Below are positions 49,211-57,708 of a stretch of 64,000 nucleotides of DNA, piece after piece; within the stretch, counting starts at the first letter, position 1, and every line of letters starts with the position of its first letter. Both the position numbers and the translations under genes were made by a program. The stretch comes from JACDAL01 sp963849115 (GTDB taxonomy: Bacteria; Actinomycetota; CADDZG01; WHSQ01): NCBI GenBank assembly GCA_963849115.1, contig CAWKGK010000007.1, positions 113,282 through 177,281 on the forward strand. The letters run 5' to 3'. Below the pieces are notes generated by a model, which searched no databases, was not told the origin of the DNA, and was given only the letters and a program-made list of their open reading frames with translations.

Positions 49211-49666
49211 TCAGGGGCGGGCTTCGTCGCACAGGACGGGAACCCTGCACGCTTCGAGCGACGAAGCCGCCTGTGCGAGGGCGACGCCACTGAGCACCAA
49301 CCCCATTGCCAGCGCCGTCGTCCACCACCTCCACGGGAGCCGATGCGCCGACCCGGGTCCTGTGCCTCCACCGGCAGCGGCCGGTCCCTGGAAAGCGGCT
49401 TCGGCAAGTGCGATGTGTGCGTCCTCGAGCTGGATCTTCAAGACGTAGACGGTCACCGGCGCCCACTGGTTCCCGCCCCCATACAGCCACGCGCTCGGGG
49501 CGGCTCGGTCGGTGATGGAGCGAGTCTCGATCCCGGCCTCCGTGAGCCTGCCCACCAAGAGATGAGCCTCGATGTCGTTGGCCGCGCGGCACAGACGCAC
49601 CCAGCGCGAGCCGCCTCCGGTGGGCGTTGAGGTTGCGGGGGGCGGCAGACCGACGGCGACCGACAT
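49211..49666 (-). CDS. DUF2007-like protein with C-terminal membrane helix
   Basis: A 151-residue protein. Residues 20-90 (RWVRLCRAANDIEAHLLVGRLTEAGIETRSI ... VTVYVLKIQLEDAHIALAEA) resemble the small DUF2007/'putative signal transducing' ferredoxin-like domain. It is followed by a Gly/Pro linker and a hydrophobic helix (WWTTALAMGLVLSGVALAQAA), then a Cys-containing tail. Its ATG shares a base with the acyl-CoA dehydrogenase stop (TGATG), and the lyase gene follows 23 bp after it. Function unknown. Confidence 0.72.
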   Translation of the reverse strand: MSVAVGLPPPATSTPTGGGSRWVRLCRAANDIEAHLLVGRLTEAGIETRSITDRAAPSAWLYGGGNQWAPVTVYVLKIQLEDAHIALAEAAFQGPAAAGGGTGPGSAHRLPWRWWTTALAMGLVLSGVALAQAASSLEACRVPVLCDEARP

Positions 49667-50820
49667 CAGCCGAAGATTCGCCGGGCGAGCACCACGCGCT
49701 GGATCTGATTGGTGCCTTCATAGATCTGTGTGATCTTGGCGTCGCGCATGAAGCGCTCGACGGGGTAGTCGCTCACGTAACCGTACCCTCCGAGCGCCTG
49801 GACGCAATCCGTGGTCACGTCCATGGCAACATCCGAGGCGTAGCACTTGGCGATGGCGGCCCAGTAGGGAAGGTCCGAAGCCTCCTCGTCGACTGCCAGA
49901 GCGGCTCGGTAGACCGCAAGCCGGGCCGTCTCTATCTTCATCGCCATGTCCGCAAACATGAACTGGAGGCCCTGAAAGGCGCCCACCGGGGAGCCGAACT
50001 GGTGGCGCTCTTTGCAGTAGTCGACCGCGACATCGAACGCGCCTTGAGCAATGCCGAGCGCCTGTGCGGCGATCGTGGGCCGCGAGAAGTCGAGGGTGCG
50101 CATGGCGATCTGAAAGCCCTTGTCTACCTCGCCGATGACGTTCTCCCGAGGCACCCGGCAGTCCTGCAACACGACCTCGCGCGTGGGAGAGCCTCTGACT
50201 CCCATCTTGTCCTCTTTGCGCCCGAGTGAGAAGCCGGGCATGTCTTGAGACAGAAGGAACGCAGTGATGCCTTTTCCTTTGGGAGCGGATGGATCCGTGA
50301 CCGCGAAGTAGGTGTAGAGGTCGGCGGCGCCGGCCCCGGTGATGAAGCGCTTGGAACCGTTGAGAACCCAGCCGTCGGAGTCCTCGACTGCCCGGCTCTT
50401 CATCGCGGCCGCATCCGACCCCGAGGCGGGCTCGGTCAGGCAGTACGACATGCGGTGTGTGCCTTCGGAGATCCCCTCGCACACCAGCCGTTTTTGCTCA
50501 TCACGACCTCGCAGCAGGACGGGAATCGCCCCCAGCTTGTTGACCGCAGGGATCAGCGATACTCCGGCCGACACTCGCGAGATCTCCTCGACGAGGATGC
50601 ACAGCTCGACCGCCCCCCCACCCGCGCCGCCGTACTGCTCGGGGTAGGAGACGGCCGCGAAGCCGTTCTTGATCAGCAGCTCGTCGAGGTCCCAGGGGTA
50701 TTCGTCGCTGGCGTCGATCTCCTGGGCGCGCGGCGCGATCTTGTCCTCGGTAAGCTGTCTGATGGACGCTTGAAACGCCCGCTGCTCCTCGGTGAAAGAA
50801 AAACTCAGCCCCTCGCCCAC
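49666..50820 (-). CDS. Acyl-CoA dehydrogenase
   Basis: A 384-residue FAD flavoprotein oxidising acyl-CoA to enoyl-CoA. The family signatures are intact: YCLTEPASGSDAAAMKSRA (FAD contact), WVLNGSKRFITGAG, and RDAKITQIYEGTNQIQRVVLARRIFG, whose Glu in YEGT is the catalytic base. The start is a GTG at 50820 giving MGEGLSFSFTEEQ. Short-, medium- or branched-chain specificity cannot be read by eye. Methylmalonyl-CoA epimerase and an acyl-CoA carboxylase beta chain lie within 9 kb, which fits branched-chain or odd-chain catabolism. Confidence 0.94.
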   Translation of the reverse strand: MGEGLSFSFTEEQRAFQASIRQLTEDKIAPRAQEIDASDEYPWDLDELLIKNGFAAVSYPEQYGGAGGGAVELCILVEEISRVSAGVSLIPAVNKLGAIPVLLRGRDEQKRLVCEGISEGTHRMSYCLTEPASGSDAAAMKSRAVEDSDGWVLNGSKRFITGAGAADLYTYFAVTDPSAPKGKGITAFLLSQDMPGFSLGRKEDKMGVRGSPTREVVLQDCRVPRENVIGEVDKGFQIAMRTLDFSRPTIAAQALGIAQGAFDVAVDYCKERHQFGSPVGAFQGLQFMFADMAMKIETARLAVYRAALAVDEEASDLPYWAAIAKCYASDVAMDVTTDCVQALGGYGYVSDYPVERFMRDAKITQIYEGTNQIQRVVLARRIFG

Positions 50821-50875
50821 TTGCCAATCGTACCCGGTGCTGCGAGGGGATCAGGGGCCGCCCGGGCCGGCGGAC

Positions 50876-52416
50876 TCAAGCGCGATCCAGGGCCCCCCGG
50901 ACCGTTTCCAACAACTCGGCAGCCATGAAGGGCTTCTGCAACAGCTCGTAACCCCCCTCCAGGACCCCGTGGCGGGCGATGATGTCGTCGGTGTAGCCGG
51001 ACATGAACACGATCCTCGCCTCGGGGGCCACCTTGTGGACTCGCTCGGCGAGCTCCCGGCCCGAGAGGCCGGGCATGATCACGTCGGTCAGCAGCAAATC
51101 CGGAGACCGCTCGGGACCGACGAACAGAGTGAGCGCCTCGAGGGGCTCCGCGGTCACGACATCGTAATGATGGGCGGCCAGGATTCGTTCCACAAGCCTC
51201 ATGACCGCGTCCTCGTCCTCGACCACGACGACTCGCTCCCCTCGACCCTGGTTCGAGTCCGTGGCCCCGGCCTCGGCGGCGGCTGTGGAAACCTCGGCGA
51301 CGGGAAAGTAGAGACGAAGCCCGCTGTGTCCAGGCACGTCCGCTTCTGACACCACCGCGCCCCCCACCGCTCGACGATCTCGGTCACGGAGGCCAGGTAG
51401 AGACCTTCCGACAGAGCGGGGTTCCGGCCACCTCTGCCATCACGTTCTCTCGCGGATACAGAGGCCGCCAGACAAACCCTTTGAGAGCGCATCGGCCCGG
51501 TCGTCCCCAACGCTGAGCCGCCCTCAGCCGGGACGTTGAAGGTTTCGATCGTGAGGCGGCCGCCCAGAGTCAGGACCTTTCTCGCCTGCACGCTCAGTGC
51601 CGCCAGAATCTGTTCCACATGTCCGGGGTCGATTCGGGTTCGCCACATTCCCCGCCCGAGCCTTGTGACCATGTCGATGTCCTCGCCCACCGAGCTCTGC
51701 AACAGATGCTGCATGTCGAGGATGACCTCGGAGATGTCGACGAGGCGAGGCTTGCCGGTCTCCCGGCGCGAGAAGGTAAGGAACTGGCGGATCAGCGCCC
51801 CGGCTCGCTCGCTCGCGCTCTTGATCTCGTTCACGTCTGACTGACGGGGGTCTGCGTCGCCGAGGGTTTCGTTCAGGAACTCGGCATAGTTGTTGATGAC
51901 GCTGAGCAGGTTGTTGAAATCGTGAGCGATGCCCTCGGACAGCTTGGCTACGGCCTCCAGACGTTGCGAGTGCACCAGGTGGCGGGCAAGCCCTCGCCTG
52001 TCGGTCACATCGACACCGGTGGCAACCACGAAGGCGCGACCTTGGGCCGGCAGCTTGACGACCTTCTGCGACCACACGAGTCGGTGCGGGGTCCCGTCGC
52101 GCCCGATCCACTCGTTCTCCTCGGTCGCGGGAATGGAGTCCTGCTCGATGTCCGAATAAGCCTGCGCCGCCGCGCGCGCCTCTTCGGGAGCAAGGAGCAG
52201 CTCCCAATGCGGCCTGCCCGAGACCTCCTCGAGCGAATACCCGGTGAGCTCCTCGCAGGCGCGGTTGAAGCGGACAACATGGCCTCGCTCGTCGTATGCG
52301 ACCGCCAGGGCAACTTGATCCCCGGCCACATCCAGAGCCAATATCACCTCGGGATCGTCAAGGTGGCCCTGTGCCCGCCGCCACTGCGACTCAGAAGTTC
52401 CGTGATTCGGTGCCAT
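50876..52416 (-). pseudogene. Hybrid histidine kinase with receiver domain, interrupted at a G6 run
   Basis: The 5' part has a PAS domain (about 20-130: VVRFNRACEELTGYSLEEVSG) and a HisKA domain with phosphoacceptor H in SEGIAHDFNNLLSVINNYAEFL. The ATPase domain is degenerate: LAALSVQARKVL lacks the N-box asparagines and no DxGxG box is seen. At the C6 run (51360-51365, G6 on the coding strand) the frame changes. The other frame continues VVSEADVPGHSGLRLYFPVAEVSTAA, then a complete receiver domain (VVVVEDEDAVMRLV, LLLTDVIMPGLSG with phospho-Asp, VFMSGYT, LLQKPF). One more G would give an intact 513-residue hybrid kinase. The 5' start at 52416 is a choice; TTG 52476 is possible. Confidence 0.8.
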
Positions 52417-52503
52417 CGACTCCCAGTCACTCGAAACCCCAACTTGCTCGCCATCTATCGGAAGCCACACCGCCAACCTGAAGACTCACCAGCCCTCTTA
52501 TCT

Positions 52504-52539
52504 CCCGACTTCCTGCAAGAACCCGACTTCCTGCAAGAA
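52504..52539. repeat. Perfect tandem duplication of 18 bp
   Basis: CCCGACTTCCTGCAAGAA occurs twice without a gap (52504-52521 and 52522-52539) in the region between the divergent kinase and GGDEF-EAL genes. It may be a slippage product in the shared promoter region. Confidence 0.8.
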
Positions 52540-52654
52540 GAGGTCCTGGGACCTGCAGCCTGAAGTTGGGCTCCTCGAAGCCGATAAAGCCAGTGGCCTA
52601 CATGCGGCGGCCCGTCGTTCCCGACAAGAGGGCGCCTCGCATCGAGAGGAAGCA

Positions 52655-54697
52655 GTGGATAGTAGTCGGCTCAGTCGCCCAATTCCCCGATCCGGTTTCT
52701 ACCTGGCCGGAGTGTGTTTCGCGGGGTCGTGTCTGCTTGCCCTCGTCGCGCTGGACGATGGGCTCCCGGTCGAGCGCCCCCCTGCCGAGCTCCTGGTCCT
52801 GGTCCTGCTCGTGGCGGGCGGTGAGCTGGCACCCATAAGAGTGGGGAGGCATTCGGACGTCTATGAGCTGGCGACGTCGACGACGTTCAGCTTCGCGATC
52901 ATGTTGAGCTGGGGGTTTCCCACGGCGCTGCTGGCTCAGGCGGTGGGTTCCGTGTGCGCCGGACTGCTGCGAAGAAAGCCGTGGTGGGAAATCCTGTTAA
53001 ACGCCGCTCAATACACCCTGTCGCTAGGGGTCGGCGCCTTCCTCCTGGGTCTGTTGACCGACCTTCCCCGCAACGAGCCAGGGTTGAATGTGCAGGACTT
53101 GATGGGGGTCTTCGCCGCGATCGTCGGGATATTCGTGATCAATGAGCTTCTGGTCACGCTGGCAAAGGGGCTCCACTCACACGAGAGGACACTCTCCTAT
53201 CTCCAACAGGAGCTGTCGTTGCTGAGCCTCGGCAACGGGATGTTGTTGATGCTGGCGCCGGTTCTGGTGGTGCTGGCCGACATCAGCTACCTGTTTGCCC
53301 TGTTCGTCTTGATCCCCCTGGGCACCATGTCGGCAGCCTCCCTACAAAACGCCAAGCTCGTGGGCAGGCTCAAACACCGGGCAGAGCTAAGCGAGTTCCA
53401 GGCATCACACGACTCCCTCACCGGCCTGCCCAATCGCATGGTTTTGCGGGACCGCGTCGAACAGGCGGTCCTCGCGGCCGAGCGCGATGGACTCAGCGTG
53501 GCCATCATGATCATGGACCTCGACAGCTTCAAGGAGGTGAACGACTCCCTCGGACATCACGCGGGTGACCTGCTGCTGAAGCAGGTTGCAAAGCGTCTCA
53601 AGGGCGCTCTCAGAGACAGCGACACGGTCGCCCGGCTGGGTGGGGACGAGTTCGCGGTGCTGCTGCCCCGGATGATCGACCCCTCGGACGCGTCGGTCAC
53701 CGCGAGGAAGCTGCTCGAGAGCCTTCAGCCGCCCTTCAACCTCGAGGGCCTGGACCTCGAAATCGGCGCCAGTATTGGAATCGCCGTGTACCCGACCAAC
53801 GGTACCGACGGGGACCTCCTCTTCCAGCGTGCGGACGTTGCGATGTACGCCGCCAAGGAGCGGCGAGCAGGGCTCGAGACCTACGCGGCCGAGCATCACA
53901 ACTACGACCCCAGCAGGCTGACGCTGGTGCCCGAGTTGCGCCGGGCCCTCGATCAGAGAGAGCTCGAGCTCTACTTCCAACCCCAGGCGAACATGCGGAC
54001 TCGCCGCATTCGCGGCGTGGAGGCGTTGGTCCGTTGGCATCATCCGCAGCGGGGTTTGCTGACTCCCGACGACTTCATCCCGCTCTGCGAGCACACAGGC
54101 CTCATCCGGCCGATGACGTCCTATGTCCTCGAGGAAGCACTGAAGCAGTGCAGCGAGTGGCAGGACCAAGGGCTCGGGCTCTACGTGTCGGTGAACCTTT
54201 CCGCCCAGAGTCTTCTCGACCTGAACTTCCCCGACGAGATCGCCGAGCTGCTCAAGCGCTGGGACGTACCCCCGCAATGGCTCAAGCTGGAGCTCACCGA
54301 GGGCACGCTGATGGGCGATCCGATGCGGGCGCTGAGGGTGCTGACAAAGCTCAGCGCGATGCGAGTCAGTCTTGCGATCGACGACTTCGGGACCGGCTAC
54401 TCGTCGTTCGCCTATCTGAAACGATTGCCGGTCTCGAGCATCAAGATCGACAAGTCTTTCGTCTTGAACATGCTGGACGACGAGAGCGACGAGGTCATCG
54501 TGCGCTCGCTCATCGATCTCGGGCGCAACCTGGGGGTCGAGACGGTGGCCGAGGGAGTCGAGAGCGAAGATGTCTGGAACCGACTCGTCCGCTTCGGCTG
54601 CGACACGGCCCAGGGCTATCTCTCGGGGCACCCGGTGCCTGCGGCCGAAATCACCGCACGGCTGCTGGAGGAAAACCACCTGCTGCCGTCCGCCTGA
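52655..54697 (+). CDS. Membrane GGDEF-EAL cyclic-di-GMP enzyme
   Basis: A 680-residue protein from a GTG with AGAGGA upstream. The N-terminal 225 residues hold about seven or eight transmembrane helices (MASE-like sensor). A GGDEF domain follows (DSLTGLPNRMVLRDRV, DLDSFKEVNDSLGHHAGD, ARLGGDEFAVLLP) with the inhibitory I-site RDSD five residues before GGDEF. The EAL domain has GVEALVRWHHP, SVNLSAQSL, LELTEGTLM, AIDDFGTGYSS, IKIDKSFV and ETVAEGVES. Both active sites look intact, so it could make or break c-di-GMP. It lies divergent from the broken hybrid kinase. It could control polysaccharide output at a distance, but that is inference. Confidence 0.93.
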   Translation: MDSSRLSRPIPRSGFYLAGVCFAGSCLLALVALDDGLPVERPPAELLVLVLLVAGGELAPIRVGRHSDVYELATSTTFSFAIMLSWGFPTALLAQAVGSVCAGLLRRKPWWEILLNAAQYTLSLGVGAFLLGLLTDLPRNEPGLNVQDLMGVFAAIVGIFVINELLVTLAKGLHSHERTLSYLQQELSLLSLGNGMLLMLAPVLVVLADISYLFALFVLIPLGTMSAASLQNAKLVGRLKHRAELSEFQASHDSLTGLPNRMVLRDRVEQAVLAAERDGLSVAIMIMDLDSFKEVNDSLGHHAGDLLLKQVAKRLKGALRDSDTVARLGGDEFAVLLPRMIDPSDASVTARKLLESLQPPFNLEGLDLEIGASIGIAVYPTNGTDGDLLFQRADVAMYAAKERRAGLETYAAEHHNYDPSRLTLVPELRRALDQRELELYFQPQANMRTRRIRGVEALVRWHHPQRGLLTPDDFIPLCEHTGLIRPMTSYVLEEALKQCSEWQDQGLGLYVSVNLSAQSLLDLNFPDEIAELLKRWDVPPQWLKLELTEGTLMGDPMRALRVLTKLSAMRVSLAIDDFGTGYSSFAYLKRLPVSSIKIDKSFVLNMLDDESDEVIVRSLIDLGRNLGVETVAEGVESEDVWNRLVRFGCDTAQGYLSGHPVPAAEITARLLEENHLLPSA

Positions 54698-54698
54698 A

Positions 54699-54722
54699 CC
54701 GCCACTCGATGCCGAGTGGCGG
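54699..54722. terminator. Hairpin after the GGDEF-EAL gene
   Basis: CCGCCACTCG and CGAGTGGCGG pair perfectly around ATGC immediately after the stop at 54697. GCCGAGTGGCGGTGAG (54711-54726) differs by one base from the reverse complement of the right end of the 47-bp repeat elements at 45619 and 62818, so this is a shortened relative. No T-run. Confidence 0.6.
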
Positions 54723-54789
54723 TGAGGGGGTTGCCCGGCAACGATCAATGACCATTCGGCCGGGCGGCCGTGCCGCGTAGGATGCCGGC

Positions 54790-55194
54790 ATGCCTCTGCT
54801 TGCCCTCGATCACGTCGCCGTAGCGGTGACAAACCTCGACGAAGCATTAGCTCATTACCGTGATGTATGGGAGCTCGAGCCTGCCCATGTCGAACGGGTG
54901 ATTGATCAGGGCGTCGACGAGGCAATGCTGAAACTGCCCGGCTCGTCGTTGCAGCTGATCGCCCCGATCTCTGCGGAGTCGACCGTTGCAAGCTTCCTCG
55001 ACAAGAGGGGGCCGGGCCTCCACCATGTCGCCTATGCGGTTACAGACCTGGAAGCAACCCTCGCCCATCTCCGAGAGCGAGGGGTGGCTCTGATAGACGA
55101 GCATCCCCGAGTGGGGGGCGGCGGGGCGCGCATCGCCTTCGTCGACCCGGGGGCCAACGGCGGCCTGCTCGTCGAGCTCGTCGAACGGCGGTGA
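54790..55194 (+). CDS. mce: Methylmalonyl-CoA epimerase
   Basis: A 134-residue VOC-fold metalloenzyme that interconverts (R)- and (S)-methylmalonyl-CoA. Two beta-alpha-beta-beta-beta modules are visible. Metal ligands are in LDHVAVAV, GLHHVAYAVTDL and the terminal GGLLVELVE; the active-site Glu lies in LVELVE. Length and motifs match the family. It overlaps the MFS gene by four bases (GTGA). It connects propionyl-CoA carboxylation to succinyl-CoA together with the carboxylase beta chain at 57709. Confidence 0.93.
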   Translation: MPLLALDHVAVAVTNLDEALAHYRDVWELEPAHVERVIDQGVDEAMLKLPGSSLQLIAPISAESTVASFLDKRGPGLHHVAYAVTDLEATLAHLRERGVALIDEHPRVGGGGARIAFVDPGANGGLLVELVERR

Positions 55195-56441
55195 AGAACG
55201 CCCCAGCGCCTTCTCCGCTGCGGGTGCCCGAGTTCCGCCGCCTCACCGCCATCTCGATCACGGTTGCGCTCGGCTTCGGGATGGTCATCCCTGTGCTCCC
55301 CGACTTCGCCCGTTCCTTCGGAGTGGGGATCGCCGCGATCGGTCTCATCCAGCTCGTCTTCGGACTGACTCGGTTCTCGTTCGGGGTCGTGGGAGGGCTT
55401 GCCGTGGACCGTTTCGGCGAGCGCACCGCCACCCTGACCGGGATTCTGATCGTCGCGCTCTCCTCGTATGCGGCGGGCCTGTCGCAGTCGTTCCTCCAGC
55501 TGGTCCTGGCGCGCGGCTTCGGGGGGGCCGGGTCCGCGCTGTTCATCGCCGGGCTAATGAACCGAATCCTGCGCATTATCGAACCCGCCGCCATGGGGAG
55601 AGCGACCGGGATCTTCCGGTCCTCGTTCTTGATCGGAATCGGCCTCGGCCCCCTCTTCGGGGGCCTCGCCGGGGACGAGCTCGGGCTCAGCGCCCCCTTC
55701 CACATCTACGCCACCGGCCTGCTGGTGGCCGCTGCGATTGGATGGTTCGCCATGTCCGGCGAGCCGGCACGAGGCCGGGCGGAGAAGAAGACTCCGCTGC
55801 AGGCCCTACGGGCCGCGGCCCCCCTGTTCTCCGACATCCGCTACACCGCGGCCCTGGCGGCAACGTTCGTGGGGTGGTGGACGATCTCGGGGCCGGCGCA
55901 GATCCTCGGAGTGGTCTTCGCCAAGGACCGGCTGGGCTTCTCCGGCGCACAGGTAGGGGCCGCGCTGACGCTGCTGTCGCTGGGTGAGCTGCTCGTCCTC
56001 CCACTGGCGGGGCGGGCCGCCGACAGCTACGGACGCCGGGCGGTGCTGGTCCCCGCGCTTGCCCTTAGCGCGCTGTCGGTGGCGGCCGTGGGGCGCATCG
56101 AGACAACCCCCCTGTTGTTCTTCGTCCTGATGGCGCTGATCGGAGCATCGGTGGCCGCCGGGAGCACCGCGGCGGGGGGTCTTTTGGCCGACTCCGTGCC
56201 CCGCTCGGGATCGGGGGCCGCGGTGGGCATGAACCAGATGGCGGGCGACCTCGGCTATCTCACCGCGCCCTCCGCACTCGGTTACGTCGCCCAGGGATCC
56301 TTTCAGCTCGCCTATCTCCTGGGAGCGGCCCCCGCAGCGCTCGTGTTGCTCGTGGCGCTGAGGCTTCCGGGCCGCCGGGCCAAGGGCAAGTCCGGGTCCG
56401 TTGGGGCAGCCGAACCGGAACCGGCCGAACCGGTGGGCTAG
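55191..56441 (+). CDS. MFS transporter
   Basis: A 416-residue protein with 12 predicted membrane helices. The N-terminal helix contains ALGFGMVIPVLPDFARSFGVG. The helix 2-3 loop GGLAVDRFGERTATLTG is the MFS motif A (GxLaDrxGrr), and a second copy in the C-terminal half is LAGRAADSYGRRAVL. It looks like a drug/proton antiporter-type exporter; substrate unknown. The GTG start overlaps the epimerase stop. A Glu/Pro/Ala-rich tail ends the protein. Confidence 0.92.
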   Translation: MKNAPAPSPLRVPEFRRLTAISITVALGFGMVIPVLPDFARSFGVGIAAIGLIQLVFGLTRFSFGVVGGLAVDRFGERTATLTGILIVALSSYAAGLSQSFLQLVLARGFGGAGSALFIAGLMNRILRIIEPAAMGRATGIFRSSFLIGIGLGPLFGGLAGDELGLSAPFHIYATGLLVAAAIGWFAMSGEPARGRAEKKTPLQALRAAAPLFSDIRYTAALAATFVGWWTISGPAQILGVVFAKDRLGFSGAQVGAALTLLSLGELLVLPLAGRAADSYGRRAVLVPALALSALSVAAVGRIETTPLLFFVLMALIGASVAAGSTAAGGLLADSVPRSGSGAAVGMNQMAGDLGYLTAPSALGYVAQGSFQLAYLLGAAPAALVLLVALRLPGRRAKGKSGSVGAAEPEPAEPVG

Positions 56442-56470
56442 CCGGCGGCGCCTGCTCGGGGGCGGCCGGC

Positions 56471-56543
56471 GTGGTCGATCGCCCACCTTGGGCGTTTCGC
56501 CACCGAATCTGTGGTCGATCGCCCAACTTGGGCGTTTCGCCAC
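56471..56543. repeat. 33-bp tandem pair with internal palindromes
   Basis: Copies at 56471-56503 and 56511-56543 (40-bp period) agree at 32 of 33 bases. Copy 2 contains the perfect palindrome GCCCAACTTGGGC, copy 1 GCCCACCTTGGGC. The core resembles CCCACTTGGGC in the 21-bp repeats of the polysaccharide locus. They lie 53 bp before the purM start and could be operator sites. Confidence 0.75.
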
Positions 56544-56595
56544 TTCGGCCTTTGGGCTCCGGACCCCCACGCCGGGCGGCTGATAGCGTGAACCG

Positions 56596-57690
56596 GTGGG
56601 CTCTCGCTACGACGACGTCGGAGTAAGGGGACAGGAGCACGCCCTGGGGGCCGTGCTCCGCCACCTCGGCCCCACCCTGGTCAACGCGGCCCCCTACGAG
56701 CTCCTCACCCGCTTCGGCCACTACGCCTCGGTGCTGCGGCTCACAGAGGACCTCGGCCTGGCGCTGTGCACGGATGGGGTGGGCTCCAAGTCCATGATCG
56801 CCGCGGCCCTCGACCGCTACGAGGGGATCGGCTTCGACTGCATGGCGATGAACGTCAACGACCTCTTGTGTGTGGGAGCGCGGCCCGTGGCGATGCTCGA
56901 CTACCTCGGGGTCAACACGCTCGACGACGCCCGCACCGAAGCGATCCTCGAGGGCCTGGGCGCGGCGGCTCATGAGGCGGGCGTCGCGGTGGTGGGAGGT
57001 GAGCTTGCGCAGCTCCCCGGGATGATCGGCTCCGATGGAGCGAGCCCTGGAGACGAGCGCGCCTTCGACCTCGTGGGCACCGCCTTCGGAGTTGTCGATC
57101 CCTCTCGGCTGGTGCTGGGGCAGGACGTGTCGCCCGGCGACGTGCTCATCGGGCTGCACTCCTCGGGCATCCACGCGAACGGGCTGAGCCTCGCTCGCAG
57201 AGTCCTGCTCGAGTCGGGCGCCTACCGGCTCGACGAGCAACCTTCGCCGCTGGAGCGCGCGCTCGGCGACGAGCTCCTCGAGCCCACCCGGCTCTACGTC
57301 GGCCCGATCCGGGCGCTGTGGGACGACGGCATCCATCCCGTGGGCCTGGTCCACATCACCGGGGACGGCTTTCTCAACCTGTGCCGCTTGGAGGCCGCGG
57401 CGGGTTACCTCGTCGACACCCTGCCGGAGGAGCCCACGGTGTTCTCGCTAATCCAGAAGAGCGGTGACATCTCGGACGCCGAGATGTTCAGGGTCTTCAA
57501 CATGGGCGTGGGCTTCGTCGCCGTGATCCGTACCTCAGAGGCAGAACGGGCGCTGGGGGTCCTTGCCGGGGCCGGCTGCCCCGCCTCCGTCATCGGCTCG
57601 GTGACGAAGCGCTCGGGGGAAGTCGAGATCGTCGAGCGCGGCCTGGTAGGGAGCCTCAAGGGCTCGGGTCGCTTCAGCCCGGCCTCGTAG
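56596..57690 (+). CDS. purM: Phosphoribosylformylglycinamidine cyclo-ligase (AIR synthase)
   Basis: A 364-residue enzyme closing the imidazole ring in purine synthesis (FGAM + ATP to AIR). PurM signatures are FGHYASVLRL, LCTDGVGSKSMIAAALDRYEGIGFDCMAMNVNDLLCVGARPVAMLDYLGV, VVGGELAQLPGMI, GLHSSGIHANGLSLARRVLL and HITGDGFLNLCRL. It starts with YDDVGVRGQEHALG rather than the usual YxxAGVD, and has GSK where many have GTK, so it belongs to a divergent branch (it reminds me of archaeal forms). The GTG start leaves a 154-bp gap from the MFS gene. Confidence 0.9.
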   Translation: MGSRYDDVGVRGQEHALGAVLRHLGPTLVNAAPYELLTRFGHYASVLRLTEDLGLALCTDGVGSKSMIAAALDRYEGIGFDCMAMNVNDLLCVGARPVAMLDYLGVNTLDDARTEAILEGLGAAAHEAGVAVVGGELAQLPGMIGSDGASPGDERAFDLVGTAFGVVDPSRLVLGQDVSPGDVLIGLHSSGIHANGLSLARRVLLESGAYRLDEQPSPLERALGDELLEPTRLYVGPIRALWDDGIHPVGLVHITGDGFLNLCRLEAAAGYLVDTLPEEPTVFSLIQKSGDISDAEMFRVFNMGVGFVAVIRTSEAERALGVLAGAGCPASVIGSVTKRSGEVEIVERGLVGSLKGSGRFSPAS

Positions 57691-57708
57691 CCGTACTATT
57701 CGGCCCCG

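Noticed and set aside
47787..49721. 644-codon version of the lyase gene
   Set aside because: The extra N-terminal part is out-of-frame sequence of the DUF2007-like gene; GTG 49187 has a perfect ribosome site and gives the family's normal length.
53405..54991. 528-codon minus-strand frame
   Set aside because: Antisense to the GGDEF-EAL gene and its conserved motifs; no domain recognised.
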